A program made the translations under genes and the position numbers. A DNA stretch of 64,000 bases from Neobacillus mesonae (GTDB taxonomy: Bacteria > Bacillota > Bacilli > Bacillales > Cytobacillaceae): assembly GCF_023715155.1 (NCBI RefSeq), contig NZ_JAMBNQ010000009.1, positions 84,122 through 148,121 of the forward strand. Reading direction: 5' to 3'. This document shows, piece by piece, positions 26,144-35,366 of this stretch; the first letter of the stretch is position 1, and the number at the start of each line of letters is the position of its first letter. Under the pieces are notes generated by a model. It saw nothing but the letters and a program-made list of their open reading frames with translations. It was not told the DNA's origin and did no database searches.

Positions 26144-26989
26144 TTATGAACCGTCCATAAGCTTTCTGGCCCGATTTACATAGTCCGTGAAAAAGCCGTC
26201 TATCTTCCAATTCATCAGTTTTATCATATCCGTTTCATGATTGACCGTCCAGCAGTGGACTTGAAGCCGGTGCTGATGGGCTGCATTTACGAATGCCCGG
26301 CTGATTTTAGAAAAGTTGGGACCGACACCGTCAGCATAGGCCGAAACTTCCTTGAAATTTATATTTGCAGGGTTATCGCTTAATTGAATAAGCATAAGGC
26401 CGGGAGATTGTTGGTTGAGGTATTTAAGAATGCCTGCGTGGAACGATTCCACAATAACTTTCCCCCGCGGAATCTTCTGGCCGATTAAGTGATGTTTCCG
26501 TAAAATTTTAAGTAATTGATCTGCCGCTTTATAGTAAGGCTGGGTTCGTTTTAATTCAATATAATAGTTAACCGAGCTGCCAAATTCCTTTAAGATTTCC
26601 TCCAGAGCAGGAATGGTTTGACCGCGATAATGAGGCATTGCTTTTTCGGGGTATTTTTGATTGAACCAGGAACCGGCGTCAAGCATTTTCAATTGTGAAA
26701 GTGTAAACGTATTGACTTTCCCCCGTCCGTTTGTCGTCCGATTCACATCAGCATCATGAATCGCCACCAGTTTTCCATCTTTCGTCATGTGAATATCCAA
26801 TTCCAGATAATCAGCTCCCTGTTCCTTTGCAAGCTGATAGGCTGCCATCGTATGCTCAGGTGCAAGACCTGAGGCCCCGCGGTGAGCAATAATTTTAACA
26901 TCCCCTAACATGTCGGCCTCTACAGACGAAGAGATTATGACAAAACTTAATAGAAGAAATAGAACCCGCACAACATCATCACCATTCAT
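26144..26989 (-). CDS. glycerophosphodiester phosphodiesterase, secreted
   Basis: 281 residues with an N-terminal hydrophobic signal (about 7-25) and the GDPD catalytic set: HRGASG (His36, Arg37), Glu45, ELD (Glu63, Asp65) and His78. It hydrolyses glycerophosphodiesters to glycerol-3-phosphate and an alcohol outside the membrane. The ribosome site at the ATG is poor; an internal GTG at 26971 is an alternative start that keeps the signal. It is divergent from the slcC-like gene. Confidence 0.88.
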   Translation of the reverse strand: MNGDDVVRVLFLLLSFVIISSSVEADMLGDVKIIAHRGASGLAPEHTMAAYQLAKEQGADYLELDIHMTKDGKLVAIHDADVNRTTNGRGKVNTFTLSQLKMLDAGSWFNQKYPEKAMPHYRGQTIPALEEILKEFGSSVNYYIELKRTQPYYKAADQLLKILRKHHLIGQKIPRGKVIVESFHAGILKYLNQQSPGLMLIQLSDNPANINFKEVSAYADGVGPNFSKISRAFVNAAHQHRLQVHCWTVNHETDMIKLMNWKIDGFFTDYVNRARKLMDGS

Positions 26990-27103
26990 CTATTTTGAAC
27001 GTTTAGTATGTCCAATTAAACAGCCATTATGTGCTAAGAGAAGGCTCAACATCAAATCTCTTTAAAGGATTTTCCTTATCATCCTTTAAATGTTAAATAC
27101 CTA

Positions 27104-27163
27104 TTGACCAACAGATATAACGGTGTTTAAATAGAACTATAAAGTGGTTGGGTCTCTGAGCCA
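27104..27163 (+). promoter_or_regulatory. promoter and SuyR-type operator of slcC
   Basis: TTGACC (27104-27109) and a TTTAAAT -10 region near 27126-27132 are followed by the operator TGGTTGGGTCTCTGAGCCA (27145-27163). The operator is one of four near-identical copies in this locus. Confidence 0.75.
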
Positions 27164-27186
27164 TTTGAACAGAAAGGAGTTTTCCA

Positions 27187-28137
27187 ATGAGAGTTTTGAT
27201 CACAGAAATCATTTGGAATGAAGGTATTGAAGAACTAATCAAACAGGGTTTTGAAGTAGATTATGATGAAACGCTATGGAAACAGCGGGAAAAACTGCTT
27301 GATATGGTGAAAGATTATGATGCGCTGATTGTCCGGAATCAAACAAAGGTGGATCGTGAACTGTTAAATGCCGGCATTCAGCTGAAAGTTGTTGGCCGTC
27401 TGGGAGTGGGCCTTGATAACATTGATACAGCTCAAGCTAAAAAAAGGGGCATCCCAGTGGTTTATGCCCGTCATGCCAATGCCACCTCTGTAGCTGAATA
27501 CGTTATGAATGCTGTCTTAAGTGCCAATCGTCCGCTTTATCTTGCTGATGAAGATATAAAAGCAGGAAATTGGAATCGTAAAAGTTTTACCGGGGGTGAA
27601 ATTGCCGGAAAAACAATCGGTTTGATTGGTTTAGGTGAAATCTCGCACCGTGTTGCCAAACGGGCTTTTGCCTTTGGAATGAATGTAATCGGATATGACC
27701 CCTACATCACTGAAAATGACTACATTGTGACCGAGACCGGAGTTCAAGTAAAAGAAACGTTAGAAGAGGTTTTAACACAATCTGATTTTATTTCCATCCA
27801 TGTTCCTCTTACACCAGCTACACATTATTTAATTTCTGAATCTGAATTGAACTTGATGAAATCTACAGCCTTTATCATTAATACTTCAAGAGGAGGGATT
27901 ATTAATGAAACAGCACTCGCTGCAGCCTTAAATCAGCATACCATTGCAGGGGCATTTTTAGATGTGCTGGAAGTAGAACCGATTTCTCCGTCTAATAAGC
28001 TATTATTTTGTGAAACTGCGATGATCACTCCGCATATAGCCGGACTTACCGAAGAATCGCAAATAAGAACTTCTGTGTTAGTGGCAAAAGAAGCAGGGAA
28101 AATAGTGAAAGGCGAGAAATCTCTCTGCGTAATTTAG
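27187..28137 (+). CDS. slcC: D-isomer-specific 2-hydroxyacid dehydrogenase, probable (S)-sulfolactate dehydrogenase
   Basis: A 316-residue member of the phosphoglycerate/2-hydroxyacid dehydrogenase family. The NAD loop GLIGLGEISHRVAKRAF, the substrate Arg in NTSRGG, Glu in LDVLEVEP and catalytic His in TPHIAGLT are all present. The family assignment is firm. The substrate is inferred: the next genes are suyA/suyB-like, a comC-like dehydrogenase follows, and all share one operator, the gene set known for racemisation of 3-sulfolactate through sulfopyruvate. AGAAAGGAG precedes the ATG. A generic hydroxyacid role remains possible. Confidence 0.75.
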   Translation: MRVLITEIIWNEGIEELIKQGFEVDYDETLWKQREKLLDMVKDYDALIVRNQTKVDRELLNAGIQLKVVGRLGVGLDNIDTAQAKKRGIPVVYARHANATSVAEYVMNAVLSANRPLYLADEDIKAGNWNRKSFTGGEIAGKTIGLIGLGEISHRVAKRAFAFGMNVIGYDPYITENDYIVTETGVQVKETLEEVLTQSDFISIHVPLTPATHYLISESELNLMKSTAFIINTSRGGIINETALAAALNQHTIAGAFLDVLEVEPISPSNKLLFCETAMITPHIAGLTEESQIRTSVLVAKEAGKIVKGEKSLCVI

Positions 28138-28193
28138 AAATATTTTTTTTAGAAAAAATAATTAGAAAATTTAAATATTATTATTGACGAATA

Positions 28194-28246
28194 GCCGCTA
28201 TCGTGGTTTAATAAAAATATAGAAATTGGTTGGGTCACTGAGCCAA
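28194..28246 (+). promoter_or_regulatory. promoter and operator of suyAB
   Basis: TTGACG (28194-28199) and TATAGA (28218-28223) with an 18-bp spacer. The operator TGGTTGGGTCACTGAGCCA (28227-28245, flanked by T and A) covers the expected start, consistent with repression by the GntR regulator. Confidence 0.78.
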
Positions 28247-28265
28247 TAACAAAGGAGGCTTTCTA

Positions 28266-28601
28266 ATGGTAAACAATCAGGCAAGTACACTGAGCGAGAA
28301 ACAGGAGAAAGTGGTTACCAGCACACACAAGTTTTTAATCCATCATCGCGGTGATCATGTTGGGGTAGCGACAAGCGAAATTAAGCAAGGGGAAAAGGTA
28401 GTCGGCGTTTATATGGATGATAATTCCGAAGTGGTGGTTACTGCTAAGGCCGATATTCCTTTAAGTCACAAAATCTCCCTGGTTAACCTTGAAAAGGATG
28501 AACCAGTACTGAAGTATGGCGTTCAAGTAGGCATCACAACTCAAAAATGGGAAATCGGCGACTATGTTCACACTCACAATATCAAAACGGCGAGGTGGTA
28601 G
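28266..28601 (+). CDS. suyA: (2R)-sulfolactate sulfo-lyase subunit alpha (SuyA, SAF domain)
   Basis: A 111-residue SAF-domain protein of the UxaA N-terminal type. The conserved HHRGDHVGVA near the start and the C-terminal VHTHNIKTARW are characteristic of stand-alone small subunits such as SuyA. UxaA itself fuses this domain to the large part, whereas here the two are separate genes 3 bases apart, as in sulfo-lyases. With SuyB it would eliminate sulfite from (R)-sulfolactate to give pyruvate. AAAGGAGGC is the ribosome site. Other UxaA-type dehydratases are the alternative. Confidence 0.78.
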   Translation: MVNNQASTLSEKQEKVVTSTHKFLIHHRGDHVGVATSEIKQGEKVVGVYMDDNSEVVVTAKADIPLSHKISLVNLEKDEPVLKYGVQVGITTQKWEIGDYVHTHNIKTARW

Positions 28602-28604
28602 GAA

Positions 28605-29762
28605 ATGGCACAACAACTTTATGGATATCGCAGAGAAAATGGAAAAGTAGGCATTCGAAATCATGTAATCATTTTACCAGTAGACGACATTTCTAACGCT
28701 GCTTGTGAAGCAGTTTCTAAGCAGATTCAAGGTACACTTGCACTGCCGCATGCATATGGCCGGTTACAATATGGTCCAGACCTTGATTTGCATTTTAGAA
28801 CCATGATTGGGATTGGTTCCAATCCTAACGTTGCAGCGGTTATCGTGATCGGAATCGAAGAGAATTGGTCGAAGAAGATTGCTGACGGCATCGCTGAAAC
28901 TGGTAAACCAGTATCCTATTTCTCTATTGAAAGAAATGGTGATTTAGAAATTATCCGTCAAGCTTCCTGGAAAGCAAAAGAATATGTTCAATGGGCAACA
29001 GAGCTTCAAAGAGTGCCAATTGAATTAAGCGAATTAACCGTAAGTATTAAATGTGGTGAATCTGACACAACTACTGGCTTAGGTTCATGCCCAACAGTAT
29101 CTCAAGCAGTTGACCGTTTAGTTGATGCCGGCGCTACTGTTTTCTTCGGAGAAACTTCTGAATTAACAGGCGGTGAGCATTTGATTGCTGAACGTATGGC
29201 TACACCAGAACTTCGTGCGAAGTTTATGGATATCTACGATGATTATGTTGGAGAAATTGAATCCAAAGGGGTAGATTTACTAGGTTCTCAGCCAACTCAA
29301 GGGAATATTGCCGGAGGCCTTTCTACTATTGAAGAGAAGGCACTAGGAAACATTGCCAAAACAGGCTCTAAAGAGATCGTTGGTGTCCTTGACCCAGCTG
29401 AAAAGCCTGAAAACGGAAACGGTTTATATTTCATGGATACATCTTCTGCGGCAGCAGAATGTATTACCCTAATGGCAGCAGGCGGTGCAGTTCTTCACTT
29501 GTTCCCTACCGGCCAAGGTAATATTATTGGTAACCCAATCGAGCCTGTCGTTAAAATTACGGCTAATCCAATCACTGCTGCGACAATGAGCGAGCATATT
29601 GATGTGGATGTACAAGGTCTGCTTGCGCGCAGTATTACATTGGAAGAGGCTGGAGACCAGCTGATGGAAATAATTGCACGTACTGTGAACGGCCGTTTGA
29701 CAAGTGCCGAGTCTCTGGGACATCGTGAATTTGTCATGACAAAATTATATCGCAGTGCATAA
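28605..29762 (+). CDS. suyB: (2R)-sulfolactate sulfo-lyase subunit beta (SuyB, UxaA family)
   Basis: A 385-residue UxaA C-terminal-family protein starting [15 protein letters not shown], with Cys in [15 protein letters not shown] and [11 protein letters not shown], conserved in altronate/galactarate dehydratases and sulfo-lyases. The length is that of stand-alone SuyB rather than UxaA (about 490). It is tightly coupled to suyA. The context of two stereospecific hydroxyacid dehydrogenases and a TRAP importer supports sulfolactate. Sulfite would be released in the cytosol; no sulfite exporter or oxidase is seen in the window. Confidence 0.78.
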   Translation: MAQQLYGYRRENGKVGIRNHVIILPVDDISNAACEAVSKQIQGTLALPHAYGRLQYGPDLDLHFRTMIGIGSNPNVAAVIVIGIEENWSKKIADGIAETGKPVSYFSIERNGDLEIIRQASWKAKEYVQWATELQRVPIELSELTVSIKCGESDTTTGLGSCPTVSQAVDRLVDAGATVFFGETSELTGGEHLIAERMATPELRAKFMDIYDDYVGEIESKGVDLLGSQPTQGNIAGGLSTIEEKALGNIAKTGSKEIVGVLDPAEKPENGNGLYFMDTSSAAAECITLMAAGGAVLHLFPTGQGNIIGNPIEPVVKITANPITAATMSEHIDVDVQGLLARSITLEEAGDQLMEIIARTVNGRLTSAESLGHREFVMTKLYRSA

Positions 29763-29809
29763 TATCCAATTACTGGATGTAGTAAAGGGTATTATTACGC
29801 TTACATTTT

Positions 29810-29847
29810 CTCCCTACACATGTGGTGTGTAGGGAGTTCCCTTTTTA
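29810..29847 (+). terminator. terminator between suyB and comC
   Basis: CTCCCTACACA pairs with TGTGTAGGGAG, then TTCCCTTTTT. I do not see a full operator before comC, so comC may depend on read-through or on a weak promoter around 29850-29920. Confidence 0.85.
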
Positions 29848-29928
29848 GTTGATAGATTCATATGGAAATGGGAAGATTCCCATAGTTTTTTTACATTCTG
29901 AAGAGAATAAAGAGTGAGGAGTTAATCA

Positions 29929-30999
29929 ATGAGAACCTTCAGTACATCCGATCTACAGGAGTTTTGCAAACAAGTGCTGGTCAATGCTGGTATGAATTTG
30001 GAGGATGCTCTCGTGGCATCTGATTCTATAGTGAAGGCGAATTTGGAAGGCGTAGACAGCCATGGCATCAGCCGCCTCCCTATCTATGTAAGACGGTTTC
30101 GTGACGGGAGGATTAATATCAATCCAAACGTCCAATTAGTTCAAAAAACGGCTTCTGTGCTCCTGGCAGATGGGGATAACGGTCTTGGCCATGTGGTAAG
30201 TCATCGGGCAATTGTAAAAGGGATTGAAATGGCCAAGCAAAGCGGGATGTGTGCCATTGGTGTGAAAAATAGCAACCACTTTGGCACGGCCGCTTATTTT
30301 TGCCAGCTTGCCAGTGAGCAAAACCTTGCCTGTATAGCCTTTACCAATTCCCCGCCAGGCATTGCCCCGTGGGGAGGAAAAAATGCCTTCTTCGGAACAA
30401 ACCCGATTGCTTTTGGATTTCCAACAGGTAATGACCAGCCTGTCATTATTGATTTATCGACAAGTATTGTAGCCAGAGGAAAAATTATTTTAGCGGCGAA
30501 GCAGGGACAGTCCATTCCTGACGGCTGGGCTATTGATGAGAACGGAGAACCGACAAATGATCCGAAAGAGGCCCTAAAAGGGTCTGTACTGCCTTTAGGC
30601 GGAGCAAAAGGATCCGCTTTGGCGCTGGCAGTCGAAATCCTTACAGGTATTCTGTCGGGTGCTGCTTTTGGCCCCCATGTCCATAATCTGTATGATGATA
30701 ATGAAACGAAGCCTGCGAATGTCGGCCATTTCTTCATTCTGATGGACATCGAAAAATTCATGCATTTGCCGGTGTTTTTTGCCTCTATCGAGAATCTGCT
30801 GCAGGAAATGAAAGACGTTCCGCTTGCGCCGGGAAATAATGAAATAAGATATCCTGGAGAAAGACGCAAACGGGAGCGTGAGAAGCGTTTATCTGAAGGG
30901 ATTTCCCTGTCATCTAGTGTTGAAGACGAGCTCATTAATATTGGAAAGGACTTTCATGTGCTATTTCCGGAACCAATCTCTCTTGAAAAAATTCAATGA
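29929..30999 (+). CDS. comC: malate/L-lactate dehydrogenase family, probable (R)-sulfolactate dehydrogenase
   Basis: A 356-residue Ldh2/ComC-type NAD(P)-dependent 2-ketoacid reductase. GVDSHGISRL carries the catalytic His near residue 45. KNSNHFGTAAYF, GTNPIAFGFP and the glycine-rich LPLGGAKGSALA follow. With the SlcC-like enzyme of opposite stereochemistry it would interconvert (S)- and (R)-sulfolactate through sulfopyruvate and so feed SuyAB. The family is certain; the substrate is inferred from context. AGTGAGGAG precedes the ATG. Confidence 0.75.
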   Translation: MRTFSTSDLQEFCKQVLVNAGMNLEDALVASDSIVKANLEGVDSHGISRLPIYVRRFRDGRININPNVQLVQKTASVLLADGDNGLGHVVSHRAIVKGIEMAKQSGMCAIGVKNSNHFGTAAYFCQLASEQNLACIAFTNSPPGIAPWGGKNAFFGTNPIAFGFPTGNDQPVIIDLSTSIVARGKIILAAKQGQSIPDGWAIDENGEPTNDPKEALKGSVLPLGGAKGSALALAVEILTGILSGAAFGPHVHNLYDDNETKPANVGHFFILMDIEKFMHLPVFFASIENLLQEMKDVPLAPGNNEIRYPGERRKREREKRLSEGISLSSSVEDELINIGKDFHVLFPEPISLEKIQ

Positions 31000-31003
31000 A
31001 TTG

Positions 31004-31037
31004 AAAAAAGGCTGTCACTTGGTCAGCCTTTTTTTGT
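31004..31037 (+). terminator. terminator after comC
   Basis: AAAAAAGGCTG pairs with CAGCCTTTTTTT around a short loop. Confidence 0.88.
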
Positions 31038-31241
31038 TATATAGCGTACAATGTCAAAAACTTTTTTCTGTGGACAACCTCGAAATAGTTATCTGAATCC
31101 AGCTTCAGCGCCCAGCCCCTCGAGATTTTATGTTTGCAGGGGATGGACGCTAAGGAAAGCTTCTAAGAGAATCTGCATCACAGGACAGGCTGTGCTTGTT
31201 CCGAGGGTACTTGCGCTTTTTGTTCTTTTACTTAATACTGT

Positions 31242-31952
31242 TTATGCTTCCTTTATGCTTGTTTCTGAAATGGAATGTTCAACACTTTCAATATGCTCAG
31301 TCATATATACCTGTGCTAATTTAGCATCCTTTTGTTTGATGGCTTGTAATATTTTTGCGTGTTCCTTGATGGATTGAATGGCACGGCCTGGAATTTGAAT
31401 GGATTTATTACGGGACTCTGATAATAAATCTATTAAATAGTTCATAATATTGATTAACACCACATTATGGGATTTATTGGCTAAAGTCATATGGAATTTG
31501 TGATCTAATTCTGCCAGCCTGTTATAATCAATGTCGGCACTGCTTACGATTTCCTGTGCTTCTGCCACAACCTGCTCTAATTCGTTAAACTCGTCATTTT
31601 CTGCATTATCGATTGCCCATTTCACTGTCCATTCCTCGAGGATTTTTCGTACAGAGAAGAAGTCTTTGATATGACTGGAGGAGACAAAAAAAGCTTCGGT
31701 CATCTTTTGAATTTGATGTTCTGGAGAAGCGACGAAAACTCCTGTCCCATGTTTAACAGTAAGGTATCCATAGGCTTCTAAAATTTTATAGGCTTCCCTC
31801 ACCGTATTCCTGCTTACAGAGAGTTCAATTCCCATGTCTCTTTCTCCCGGGATCCGTTCCCCTACTTCATATTCACCTGCATGGATTTTTGCCTTAATCG
31901 TGTCTGCCACTTGTTCAGAAATACCTTTTCGATTAAATTTACTATTCTGCAT
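31242..31952 (-). CDS. GntR/FadR family repressor of the sulfolactate genes (SuyR-like)
   Basis: A 236-residue regulator. Residues 8-75 are the GntR winged helix (VGERIPGERDMGIELSVSRN, then TVREAYKILEAYGYLTV). Residues about 95-225 form an all-helical FCD ligand domain with the Asp/His metal residues of the type (DHKFHMTLAN, IKEHAKILQAI). It lies between comC and the divergent TRAP genes. The four copies of TGGTTGGGT...CCA in this locus, including one in its own upstream region, are its obvious operator candidates. GGAGGTTGA lies before the ATG. Confidence 0.88.
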   Translation of the reverse strand: MQNSKFNRKGISEQVADTIKAKIHAGEYEVGERIPGERDMGIELSVSRNTVREAYKILEAYGYLTVKHGTGVFVASPEHQIQKMTEAFFVSSSHIKDFFSVRKILEEWTVKWAIDNAENDEFNELEQVVAEAQEIVSSADIDYNRLAELDHKFHMTLANKSHNVVLINIMNYLIDLLSESRNKSIQIPGRAIQSIKEHAKILQAIKQKDAKLAQVYMTEHIESVEHSISETSIKEA

Positions 31953-32149
31953 GGATCATTCAACCTCCTTTTTTTAATAAAATTCATTTATTAATTATTT
32001 TAATTTTCTGTAAATATTGCTAAACATTTATTTAAATCAGACAGGAAAAAGTTTAAAATGTACTGGTAGAAAAGGGCAGTATTTTTTAGCTTTGAATAAA
32101 AGGGGCACCTTTTGAGAGCCGACGTTTGTTATTTATACTATGTCCAAAT

Positions 32150-32168
32150 TGGTGCGGTGACCCAACCA
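32150..32168 (-). promoter_or_regulatory. SuyR-type operator upstream of the GntR gene
   Basis: Reverse-strand TGGTTGGGTCACCGCACCA, the same palindrome as before slcC, suyA and dctP. It lies about 200 bases before the regulator start and may mark autoregulation. Confidence 0.72.
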
Positions 32169-32229
32169 ATATAATTTTATTAAACCATGTTTAATTCTAT
32201 GAATCAATGAATTTTTTTGACAAAAAATA

Positions 32230-32287
32230 TTGATTTTTTAGAAAATTGAAATATAATAGGAAGAGTACTGGTTGGGTGACTGAACCA
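32230..32287 (+). promoter_or_regulatory. promoter and operator of the TRAP transporter genes
   Basis: TTGATT (32230-32235) and TATAAT (32252-32257) with a 16-bp spacer. The operator TGGTTGGGTGACTGAACCA (32269-32287) sits just after the expected start. Confidence 0.8.
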
Positions 32288-32358
32288 AGTGTTCTATTTT
32301 AGGCATTATTTTATTTGATTGAATGAAAGGGTTTACAAACGAATAGGGAGGATAGAAG

Positions 32359-33369
32359 ATGAAGAAATGGTCTGTACTGATTGTAACGGTTTTAATGGTG
32401 TTCATTATTAGCACTGGCTGCTCTAATATGGCATCTGGCAAGAAGTCAAAAGCTGAATATGTGTTAAGGCTCGGGCATTTACAAACAGAGGATCACCCAT
32501 ATCATAAAGGGGCCTTAAAGTTCAAAGAGCTGGTAGAGAAGAGATCAAAGGGAAGAATTCAAATTGATATTTTCCCAAGCAGTCAGTTAGGAAACGGAAG
32601 GGACCAAATTGAAGGAGCGCAAATTGGTTCAATCCATTTTCATATCGGTTCTGTTGCGCCGGTAACCAATTTTGCACCGCAATTTAATGTGCTGAACTTA
32701 CCTTATTTATTTGAAAGCCGTGAACATGCATTCCGGGTGCTGGATGGTAAAATTGGACAGGAGATTGCCGCTAATTTACCCAATAGGGGCCTGATGAATC
32801 TAGGGTATATGGAAAATGGCTGGAGACATATGACAAACAATGTCAGAACCTTCAAAACGGCAAAAGATGCAGCCGGCTTAAAAATCAGGGTCCAGGAATC
32901 ACCGCCGTATATCTCCTTTGTTAAGGCACTTGGTTCTACACCTGTTCCTGTTCCGTTCGGTGAATTGTATACTGCATTGGAGCAGCATGTTGTGGATGGG
33001 CAGGAAAATCCATTAGCCCAAATTTACTTAAACAAATTTCAAGAAGTCCAAAAATACCTGACATTAACTTACCACAATTACGATGCAGCCGTTTTTATTA
33101 TGAGTAAAACGACTTATGACACACTTCCTAAAGACCTTCAGAAAGTAATCAAAGAATCAGCGAAAGAAGCCATTCAATATGAAAGAAAAGTAGCGGCAGA
33201 AGATGAGAAAGTTCTGCTGGAGAATTTAAAGAAGACAGATATTAAAATTGAGGAACATCCTGACTTAGATTCCTTCAGAGAAGCAGTCAAACCGGTTTAT
33301 AAAGAATTTGAAGATTCTATTGGCAAAGATTTATTAGATCGAATAGAAAAATTAAAAGATCCACAATAA
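32359..33369 (+). CDS. dctP: TRAP transporter substrate-binding lipoprotein DctP
   Basis: A 336-residue DctP-family binding protein with a lipoprotein signal ending at Cys21 (ISTGC). Conserved TRAP segments are present: LRLGHLQTEDHPYHKGALKF, GAQIGSIHFHIGS, and GLKIRVQESPPYISFVKALG with the carboxylate-binding Arg. It captures an organic acid at the membrane surface. Co-regulation with suyAB suggests sulfolactate or a related sulfonate acid. Confidence 0.88.
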   Translation: MKKWSVLIVTVLMVFIISTGCSNMASGKKSKAEYVLRLGHLQTEDHPYHKGALKFKELVEKRSKGRIQIDIFPSSQLGNGRDQIEGAQIGSIHFHIGSVAPVTNFAPQFNVLNLPYLFESREHAFRVLDGKIGQEIAANLPNRGLMNLGYMENGWRHMTNNVRTFKTAKDAAGLKIRVQESPPYISFVKALGSTPVPVPFGELYTALEQHVVDGQENPLAQIYLNKFQEVQKYLTLTYHNYDAAVFIMSKTTYDTLPKDLQKVIKESAKEAIQYERKVAAEDEKVLLENLKKTDIKIEEHPDLDSFREAVKPVYKEFEDSIGKDLLDRIEKLKDPQ

Positions 33370-33462
33370 TGCAGGCGTTTATGGCAGGAAATGTTTGATC
33401 TTAAACGAAAATAGCTGATTAGATAAAGGGGTTTATTACATGTTTGGAGGTGCCATCGTTAC

Positions 33463-34032
33463 ATGAAATTTCTTACCGGGTTAAGTCAAAAAGTGAATAA
33501 AGTAAGTCAGGCTGTCCTGATTATACTCTTTGTGATTGCTTTTTTAGCTGCCGTATATTCCGTATTTTCGCGTTTTGTGCTCCAAAGTGCTTTTATGAGA
33601 AACATGCTGCCAATGGTTGACTTTTCTATTTTTAATTTTTCCTGGATTGAAGAGCTCATCCGCTATTTATTTATATGGATTGTTTTTATCGGCATTGGCA
33701 TGGTTTATAAAAGCAAGGAACATGCACAGGTTGAAATGTTACAGCATTATCTGCCGGAAAAAATGAAACGAAAAGTGGCAGTATTAGTAGAAGTTGTGAA
33801 TTCTGCCGTGTTTTTATTTTTGATTGTCTATGGCTCTAGTATCTTAAAATTTACCAGCCAGCAGATTTCGCCTTCCATGGGGCTTAATATGACTTTGATT
33901 TATAGTTCAGTTTTGGTTTGCTCTATTATCTGTCTTATTCATGCTGTTGTGAATATACTCGGTTTAGTGACTTCCAAAGATTCAAAGGTGGGAACGGCAA
34001 AAACCGGCACTACCGAAGAGATGCCTATTTAA
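33463..34032 (+). CDS. dctQ: TRAP transporter small membrane subunit DctQ
   Basis: 189 residues with four hydrophobic helices and the DctQ motif ELIRYLFIWIVFIGIGM. It pairs with DctM in the permease. GGAGGTG lies about 12 bases before the ATG, a slightly long spacing. The following gene begins 21 bases after its stop. Confidence 0.88.
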   Translation: MKFLTGLSQKVNKVSQAVLIILFVIAFLAAVYSVFSRFVLQSAFMRNMLPMVDFSIFNFSWIEELIRYLFIWIVFIGIGMVYKSKEHAQVEMLQHYLPEKMKRKVAVLVEVVNSAVFLFLIVYGSSILKFTSQQISPSMGLNMTLIYSSVLVCSIICLIHAVVNILGLVTSKDSKVGTAKTGTTEEMPI

Positions 34033-34053
34033 ATTTGTAAAGGGGGAGTATGA

Positions 34054-35328
34054 ATGACGGTTGCAATAGTTGTCCTGGTTGTCCTGTTTTTGTTTATGTT
34101 TATAGGTGTTCCCATTGCGATTTCCTTAATTCTGGCATCCATTTCAGGCTTCTTAGCCAGTATTTACTATGTACCTTTAGAAGTAGTACCTCAAAGACTA
34201 ATCACCTCTGTAGACTCTTTTCCACTATTAGCTATTCCATTCTTCATGCTGACGGGTGAATTTATGATGTCCGGCAGTATGGGGCAAAGAATCGCTGGAT
34301 TTGCCTTTGCGACAGTTGGCTGGGTGCGGTCAGGACTTGCCCAGGTGTCCACTTTAACAAGTATGTTTTTTGCCGGTATTTCCGGTTCAGGTGCTGCCGA
34401 TACAGCGGCTGTTGGTAAAATGATGATCCCGCTGATGGAACAAAAGGGGTATGACAAAGGTTTTGCTGCGGCAACCGTAGCAAGTGCCGGAACCATCGCG
34501 GTTGTTATACCGCCTTCCATTCCGATGATTGTTTACGGAGTAACGGCAGGTGTCTCGATAGGCGATTTATTTACGGCCGGAATTGTTCCTGGAATTTTAA
34601 TTGGTTTATCGATTATGCTGTTAAACTATTGGATTACTAAAAAGAATCGCTATAGTGAAGAAGCAGGAAAGTTTGAATTTACCACATTTAAAAAGACTTT
34701 TATTGAAGGTATTTTAGCATTGATTTTACCGTTAATTATTATTTTCGGTATCAGGGGCGGTATTTTTACGCCAACGGAAGCCGGGGCTGTAGCTGCAGCT
34801 TATGCGTTTATTATTAATAAATTTGTGTATAGGGATATGAAATGGAGTGATATTCCTGAATGCTTTATTAAAGCAGGGAAAATGACCGCCATGGTTGTAT
34901 TCATCATTGCTGCGGCTAACCTTTTCGGCTGGCTTTTGACGGCGGAGCAAATCCCGCATATGCTGGTAGAGCTTGTGTCAGGCTTCGCAGATAACCGTTA
35001 CTTGGTTCTTCTAATGTTTACCGTTATCTTCTTTATTGCCGGCTGTTTCTTAAATGCTTCGGCTGCCATTACGATTCTAACGCCATTATTATTACCGATT
35101 GCCGTGGCTGCAGGAATTGACCCAGTTTTCTTCGGTCTGATTATGGTAGTGAACCTCTCCATCGGTATGATCACACCGCCGGTTGGGTTAGACCTCTTTG
35201 TCGTGAAAGGTATCGCGGAAGTCTCCTATGACAGGATTTTAAAAGCCATTGTTCCATTTGTCCTTGTCATGGTTGTTGATTTATTAATCATCACCTTCTT
35301 CCCGGCATTATCCATGTTTTGGATTTAA
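34054..35328 (+). CDS. dctM: TRAP transporter large permease DctM
   Basis: A 424-residue permease with about 12 membrane helices. Signatures are FFMLTGEFMMSGSMGQRI, FAGISGSGAADTAAVG and IPPSIPMIVYGVTAGVSIGD. It drives sodium- or proton-coupled uptake of the acid delivered by DctP. AAAGGGGGAG is the ribosome site. Last gene of the transporter operon. Confidence 0.92.
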   Translation: MTVAIVVLVVLFLFMFIGVPIAISLILASISGFLASIYYVPLEVVPQRLITSVDSFPLLAIPFFMLTGEFMMSGSMGQRIAGFAFATVGWVRSGLAQVSTLTSMFFAGISGSGAADTAAVGKMMIPLMEQKGYDKGFAAATVASAGTIAVVIPPSIPMIVYGVTAGVSIGDLFTAGIVPGILIGLSIMLLNYWITKKNRYSEEAGKFEFTTFKKTFIEGILALILPLIIIFGIRGGIFTPTEAGAVAAAYAFIINKFVYRDMKWSDIPECFIKAGKMTAMVVFIIAAANLFGWLLTAEQIPHMLVELVSGFADNRYLVLLMFTVIFFIAGCFLNASAAITILTPLLLPIAVAAGIDPVFFGLIMVVNLSIGMITPPVGLDLFVVKGIAEVSYDRILKAIVPFVLVMVVDLLIITFFPALSMFWI

Positions 35329-35366
35329 AGTGTTTGACATATTCCATTGGTACACCACTTTTCTAT

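Noticed and set aside
27187..29762. Altronate/hexuronate catabolism (UxaA)
   Set aside because: The SAF and UxaA-C parts are separate genes, with a SuyA-type HNIKTARW end, and no uxaB, uxaC, kdgK or kdgA is present. Kept only as an alternative.
30294..30935. 213-codon reverse-strand ORF
   Set aside because: Antisense of the comC-like gene; Ser/Pro/Arg-rich shadow translation with no recognisable domain.
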